NCBI RefSeq assembly: GCF_937976295.1
Contig: NZ_CALJRY010000251.1
Span: forward strand, 1-8,372
Direction: 5' to 3'
Source of the DNA: an uncultured Rothia sp.
GTDB lineage: Bacteria > Actinomycetota > Actinomycetes > Actinomycetales > Micrococcaceae
Length of the DNA: 8,372 nucleotides
The notes under the pieces are model-generated. The model saw only the letters and a program-made list of their open reading frames with translations. It did not search any database and was not told where the DNA came from. Within the stretch, counting starts at the first letter, position 1. The number at the start of each line of letters is the position of its first letter. Made by a program: the position numbers and the translations under genes. Positions 5,350 through 8,372 of the stretch are shown here, in pieces.

Positions 5350-7442
5350 TGAGTACCTCTCCCGTTCTGAGCGTTAAGGACCTCAACGTCCGCTTCAACA
5401 CTGAGAATGGCGTCGTGCACGCTGTTCGCGGTGTGAACTTTGACCTGTACCCCGGTAAGACCCTGGGTATTGTGGGTGAGTCCGGTTCCGGTAAGTCCGT
5501 TGCTTCCATGGCGATCATGGGCCTGCACCCGACTACCGCTGACATCACCGGTTCGGTCAAGTACAACGGCACCGAGCTGCTGGGTCTGAGCGATAAGGAA
5601 ATGTGCGCCTACCGCGGCAAGGAGATCTCTATGATCTTCCAGGATCCGCTGTCCTCGCTGACCCCCGTGTACACCATTGGTGATCAGATTGCTGAGGTGC
5701 TCAAGGTCCACAACAAGGGCATGAGCAAGCAGGCTATCAAGGATCGTTCCATCGAACTGATGCGTATGGTGGGTATCCCCTCGCCGGCTGACCGCCTGCG
5801 TTCCTTCCCGCACGAGTTCTCCGGCGGTATGCGTCAGCGCATCATGATTGCTATGGCGATTGCGAATGACCCCCGCGTGCTCATCGCCGATGAGCCCACT
5901 ACCGCACTGGATGTGACCATTCAGGCGCAGGTGCTGGAGGTTATGCAGAAGGCTCAGGAAGAGACCGGCGCAGCGACCATCATGATTACCCACGACCTGG
6001 GTGTTGTGGCTGGTATGGCTGATGACATTCTGGTGATGTACGCCGGTAAGCCGGTGGAGATTGCGAAGGCAGAGGACCTGTACAAGCATCCCTCCCACCC
6101 GTACACCATCGGTCTGCTGGGTGCGGTTCCGCGTGTGGACCGTTCCGAGAAGATCTCCCTGGTTCCGATTGAGGGTACCCCTCCGAACCTGATCAACCCG
6201 GTGACCGCGTGCTCCTTCCGCCCGCGTTGCCCCATCGCTAAGAGCGGTGGCCAGTGCTGCCAGGACTCCAACGGCGAGCCCGATCTGCAGCTGCTGGAAG
6301 GCTTTGGTGAGGGTCACTACTCCTCCTGCACCATCTCTCAGGAGCTGGTCGGTAAGACCGCTGATGAGCTGTACCCGGTTCCGGAGCCCCCGGTATCGAA
6401 GTACGACGGTATTCCGCGTGAGGAGCGTGCCCCCGTCCTGGAGGTCCGCAACGTCAAGAAGCACTTCCCGCTCATGAAGGGTGCGCTGATTAAGCGCCGC
6501 GTGGGCACTGTGAAGGCTGTGAACGGCGTGTCCTTCGACATTCGCGAGGGCGAGTGCTTCTCCATCGTGGGTGAGTCCGGTTGTGGTAAGACCACCACCC
6601 TGCTGGAAATCATGGAGTTCAACAAGAACACCGACGGTGAGATTCTGATTAACGGAACCTCCACCAAGGACGGCAAGTCCGCAGGTGAGATTCTTGAGCT
6701 GCGTAAGAACCAGCAGATGGTGTTCCAGGACCCCACCGGTGCTCTGGATCCGCGCTTCACCGTTTACGAGGTGCTTGCTGAGCCCCTGGAAAACCAGGGC
6801 ATGAACAAGGCAGACATCAAGAAGCGTGTCATCGAATTGATGCACATTGTGGGTCTGCAGCCTGACCACGTGAACCGCTTCCCGAACCAGTTCTCTGGCG
6901 GTCAGCGTCAGCGTATCGGTATTGCTCGTGCGCTTGCTGTGAACCCCAAGCTCGTGGTTCTGGATGAGCCGGTGTCCGCACTGGACGTGTCCGTCCAGGC
7001 TGGCGTGATTAACCTGCTGGAGGAGTTGCGTGCAAACCTGGGCCTGAGCTACCTGATGGTTGCTCACGACCTCGCGGTGATTCGCCACGCATCCGACCGC
7101 GTTGCAGTGATGTACCTGGGTCGTATTGTTGAGATTGGTGACGTCGACCAGGTGTTCGACAACCCGATCCACCCGTACACCCGTGCACTGCTCTCGGCGA
7201 TTCCGGTTCCGGATCCCGAGGTTGAGGCAAAGCGCCACCGCATTATGCTTGAGGGCGACCTGCCCACTCCGGTGAACGCGCCTAAGGGCTGTGGCTTCTC
7301 GAGCCGTTGCCCGGTCTTCAAGCTCCTGCCTGAGGACAAGAAGCGTCGTTGCCTGGAGGAGATGCCGGAACTGACCCATGTTGAGGGCCAGGATCACGGT
7401 TATGCTTGCTACTTCCCGGAGGCTGAGGCCGCTACGGTGTAG
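5349..7442 (+). CDS. oppD: Double-NBD peptide ABC transporter ATPase (OppD-OppF fusion)
   Basis: This cytoplasmic motor of the importer has 697 residues and carries two complete ATPase domains in one chain, replacing separate OppD and OppF. Domain 1: Walker A GESGSGKS (43-50), Q-loop Gln98, signature FSGGM (157-161), Walker B ending Asp181-Glu182, D-loop TALD (185-188), H-loop His215. Domain 2: Walker A GESGCGKT (408-415), Gln460, signature FSGGQ (515-519), Asp539-Glu540, SALD (543-546), His573. Both ATP sites therefore look competent. Each half ends in the oligopeptide-transporter C-terminal extension with HPYT and four cysteines (C288, C294, C303 or C304, C327; and C648, C654, C668, C687), the pattern linked to iron-sulfur binding in relatives. 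A linker of about 30 residues (331-362) joins the halves. It overlaps oppC by one base and is followed by a strong terminator. There is no TTA, CTA or TCA codon in the gene, suggesting strong codon selection. Confidence 0.96.
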   Translation: MSTSPVLSVKDLNVRFNTENGVVHAVRGVNFDLYPGKTLGIVGESGSGKSVASMAIMGLHPTTADITGSVKYNGTELLGLSDKEMCAYRGKEISMIFQDPLSSLTPVYTIGDQIAEVLKVHNKGMSKQAIKDRSIELMRMVGIPSPADRLRSFPHEFSGGMRQRIMIAMAIANDPRVLIADEPTTALDVTIQAQVLEVMQKAQEETGAATIMITHDLGVVAGMADDILVMYAGKPVEIAKAEDLYKHPSHPYTIGLLGAVPRVDRSEKISLVPIEGTPPNLINPVTACSFRPRCPIAKSGGQCCQDSNGEPDLQLLEGFGEGHYSSCTISQELVGKTADELYPVPEPPVSKYDGIPREERAPVLEVRNVKKHFPLMKGALIKRRVGTVKAVNGVSFDIREGECFSIVGESGCGKTTTLLEIMEFNKNTDGEILINGTSTKDGKSAGEILELRKNQQMVFQDPTGALDPRFTVYEVLAEPLENQGMNKADIKKRVIELMHIVGLQPDHVNRFPNQFSGGQRQRIGIARALAVNPKLVVLDEPVSALDVSVQAGVINLLEELRANLGLSYLMVAHDLAVIRHASDRVAVMYLGRIVEIGDVDQVFDNPIHPYTRALLSAIPVPDPEVEAKRHRIMLEGDLPTPVNAPKGCGFSSRCPVFKLLPEDKKRRCLEEMPELTHVEGQDHGYACYFPEAEAATV

Positions 7443-7474
7443 CTCTAGAGTCGGCTGAATAAGTCGCATGTGTG

Positions 7475-7518
7475 CCGAGGGGCGAGTATTCGTTGAATAT
7501 TCGCCCCTCGGGTTTTTT
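7475..7518 (+). terminator. Strong intrinsic terminator of the oppBCD operon
   Basis: A 17-bp stem (7475-7491 with 7495-7511; 16 Watson-Crick pairs and one G-T) with a 3-nt GTT loop is followed by G and six T residues (7513-7518). It begins 33 nt after the ATPase stop and should sharply separate the translocator genes from the binding-protein gene. Confidence 0.95.
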
Positions 7519-7871
7519 ATGCCCGGTATTGGCCAGGCGCGTGCAGCTTGAGGTTGTCACCTGGTGAGACGGAGGGAGCATTGGAATGTGGCGCTAGGCA
7601 CTGCAACCATCAAAAAAACAGGAAAAACTGCACTGACTAGGCGTAACCTTTCTCACCATTCAAGATATGAATATTTATGGGAGGGTGTTCCTGCTGGCTG
7701 TAAGCCATAATTAAGCCAAGGGCGCGCCGCTAGGGGCGTACCCGAAGGAACACATTCATAGACCGGCACTAATTCATCACTCACCGCACCCTTTGGGCGG
7801 CGCATGAGCAGGGAATCCTTGACGCTTTCCTGCAGGATTATTGAGGGTCAAACGTATAAGAGGACACTCTC
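7519..7871. other. Long non-coding leader/promoter region of the binding-protein gene
   Basis: No credible protein gene is seen. The region holds several inverted repeats: CCAGG (7533-7537) with CCTGG (7560-7564), with AGGT/ACCT (7551-7554, 7559-7562) nested; ATTCA (7658-7662) with TGAAT (7668-7672); GTGTTCCT (7685-7692) with AGGAACAC (7746-7753); and TTGAC (7819-7823) with GTCAA (7847-7851), enclosing the 10-bp palindrome TCCTGCAGGA (7828-7837). A promoter must lie here if the terminator works, but I cannot fix one. CATAAT (7706-7711) is the best -10 candidate and lacks a good -35. The near-consensus TTGACG (7819-7824) has no properly spaced -10. Confidence 0.55.
7859..7864 (+). promoter_or_regulatory. 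Ribosome binding site of the binding-protein gene
   Basis: AGAGGA ends 7 nt before the ATG at 7872, supporting that start. The signal-peptide reading begins exactly there. Confidence 0.8.
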
Positions 7872-8372
7872 ATGGAGAAGAATTTCATCCTGAACCGTCG
7901 TACCGTTCTCGGTGGCGCTGCAGCACTGGGTACCGTGGGCGTACTGGCTGCGTGCGGTTCGTCCAAGAACTCCAACGCAACCACCCAGGGTGCAACCGTG
8001 GGTACCGATGCCAAGGAGCTTTATGACCTTGGTGAGGCTGCTGTTTCTGAGCTGAAGGATGGCGGCACTCTGCGTCTGTCCGTGACTTCGCTCGGTCCTG
8101 ACTTCAACCTCCTTGGCACCAATGTCACCGCCTACACCCAGGCTGCCCTGAGCCCCATGTACTACAACGGCATCTGGCAGTCAGACCCCATGGGCAAGCG
8201 CACCCTGTCTCCCGAGTTTGCCAAGAGCTTCGACGTTTCCGAGGAGAACGGCGTGCCCGTGGTCTCCATTGAGCTGAACCCCGAGGCGAAGTTCAACGAT
8301 GGTACCCCCATCGACTACAAGGCTCTGCAGGCTACCTGGAACATCCTCAAGAGCACCGATGGTGACTACAAG
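7872..8372 (+). CDS. oppA: ABC transporter substrate-binding lipoprotein, family 5 (OppA-like), 3' partial
   Basis: This is the extracellular, membrane-anchored receptor that delivers substrate to the OppBC channel; only the first 167 residues are in the window. The N-terminus has a twin arginine (Arg9-Arg10 in NRRTVLG), a hydrophobic stretch (about 11-25) and a lipobox LAAC with Cys28, so it is probably Tat-exported and lipid-modified. A Ser/Asn/Thr-rich linker (29-45) follows. The mature part shows the solute-binding family 5 opening (GGTLRLSVTS, 64-73), LSPEFAKSF (112-120) and the family signature KFNDGTPIDYKAL (140-152). Family members usually run to 500-600 residues, so about two-thirds lies outside the window. 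It is the likely partner of oppBCD by adjacency, though it is separated by a terminator and a 350-nt leader. The bound substrate is not readable from this fragment; peptides are the default inference. Confidence 0.94.
   Translation, partial: MEKNFILNRRTVLGGAAALGTVGVLAACGSSKNSNATTQGATVGTDAKELYDLGEAAVSELKDGGTLRLSVTSLGPDFNLLGTNVTAYTQAALSPMYYNGIWQSDPMGKRTLSPEFAKSFDVSEENGVPVVSIELNPEAKFNDGTPIDYKALQATWNILKSTDGDYK

Noticed and set aside
5346..7469. 707-codon open frame on the - strand opposite oppD
   Set aside because: It is codon-aligned with a certain gene and open only because TTA, CTA and TCA are absent. The translation is His/Gln/Asn/Leu-rich without domains.
7819..7847. TTGACG as -35 of a promoter for the receptor gene
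   Set aside because: No acceptable -10 at 16-18 bp; TATAAG at 7855 is 30 bp away and abuts the ribosome site.
7804..7893. 29-codon upstream ORF overlapping the receptor start
   Set aside because: No convincing ribosome site, ordinary composition; probably chance.
7841..8026. 61-codon open frame overlapping the receptor start
   Set aside because: Out of frame with the clear signal peptide and lipobox reading that begins at 7872; no better ribosome site.

Overview
The window looks like chromosomal DNA from a moderately high-GC Gram-positive actinobacterium. Codon choice (CTG, GGT, CGT, ACC, ATC/ATT), protein style and gene layout most resemble Micrococcaceae of the genus Rothia. That genus call is recognition by eye, not a search result. 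All recognisable genes lie on the + strand, and I see no mobile element, CRISPR array, rRNA or tRNA.

Region by region: (1) 1-1696 is the 3' part of a 14-helix DHA2-type MFS efflux transporter whose start lies before the window. (2) 1833-2786 is a D-2-hydroxyacid dehydrogenase with an intact R/E/H catalytic set. It is followed by a strong intrinsic terminator (2878-2926). (3) 2927-3355 is a long AT-richer gap without an obvious gene. It holds a perfect 8-bp inverted repeat, an orphan second terminator-like hairpin (3134-3158), a likely promoter (3221-3248) and a roughly 100-nt leader with a stem-loop and a 19-codon upstream ORF that overlaps the next gene's start. (4) 3356-7442 is a tightly coupled three-gene operon, oppB-oppC-oppD. 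It encodes two permeases and one ATPase polypeptide with two fused nucleotide-binding domains, with start/stop overlaps of ATGA and TAATG, and it closes with a 17-bp terminator hairpin (7475-7518). (5) 7519-7871 is a non-coding region with several inverted repeats. (6) 7872-8372 is the start of a Tat-type lipoprotein substrate-binding protein (oppA-like) that runs off the window.

How the genes work together: OppB and OppC form the membrane channel, the double ATPase powers it, and the lipoprotein is the probable extracellular receptor. Together they make a complete peptide/oligopeptide-type (Opp/Dpp family) ABC importer. The receptor gene sits after a terminator and its own long leader, so it is probably expressed separately from the translocator genes. 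The MFS pump and dehydrogenase are an independent upstream unit, and nothing in the sequence links them to peptide import.

I did not find a convincing novel system. The most useful leads are the non-coding regions (possible small RNA or attenuator before oppB, upstream ORF, shared intergenic motifs) and the paired four-cysteine motifs in the double ATPase.
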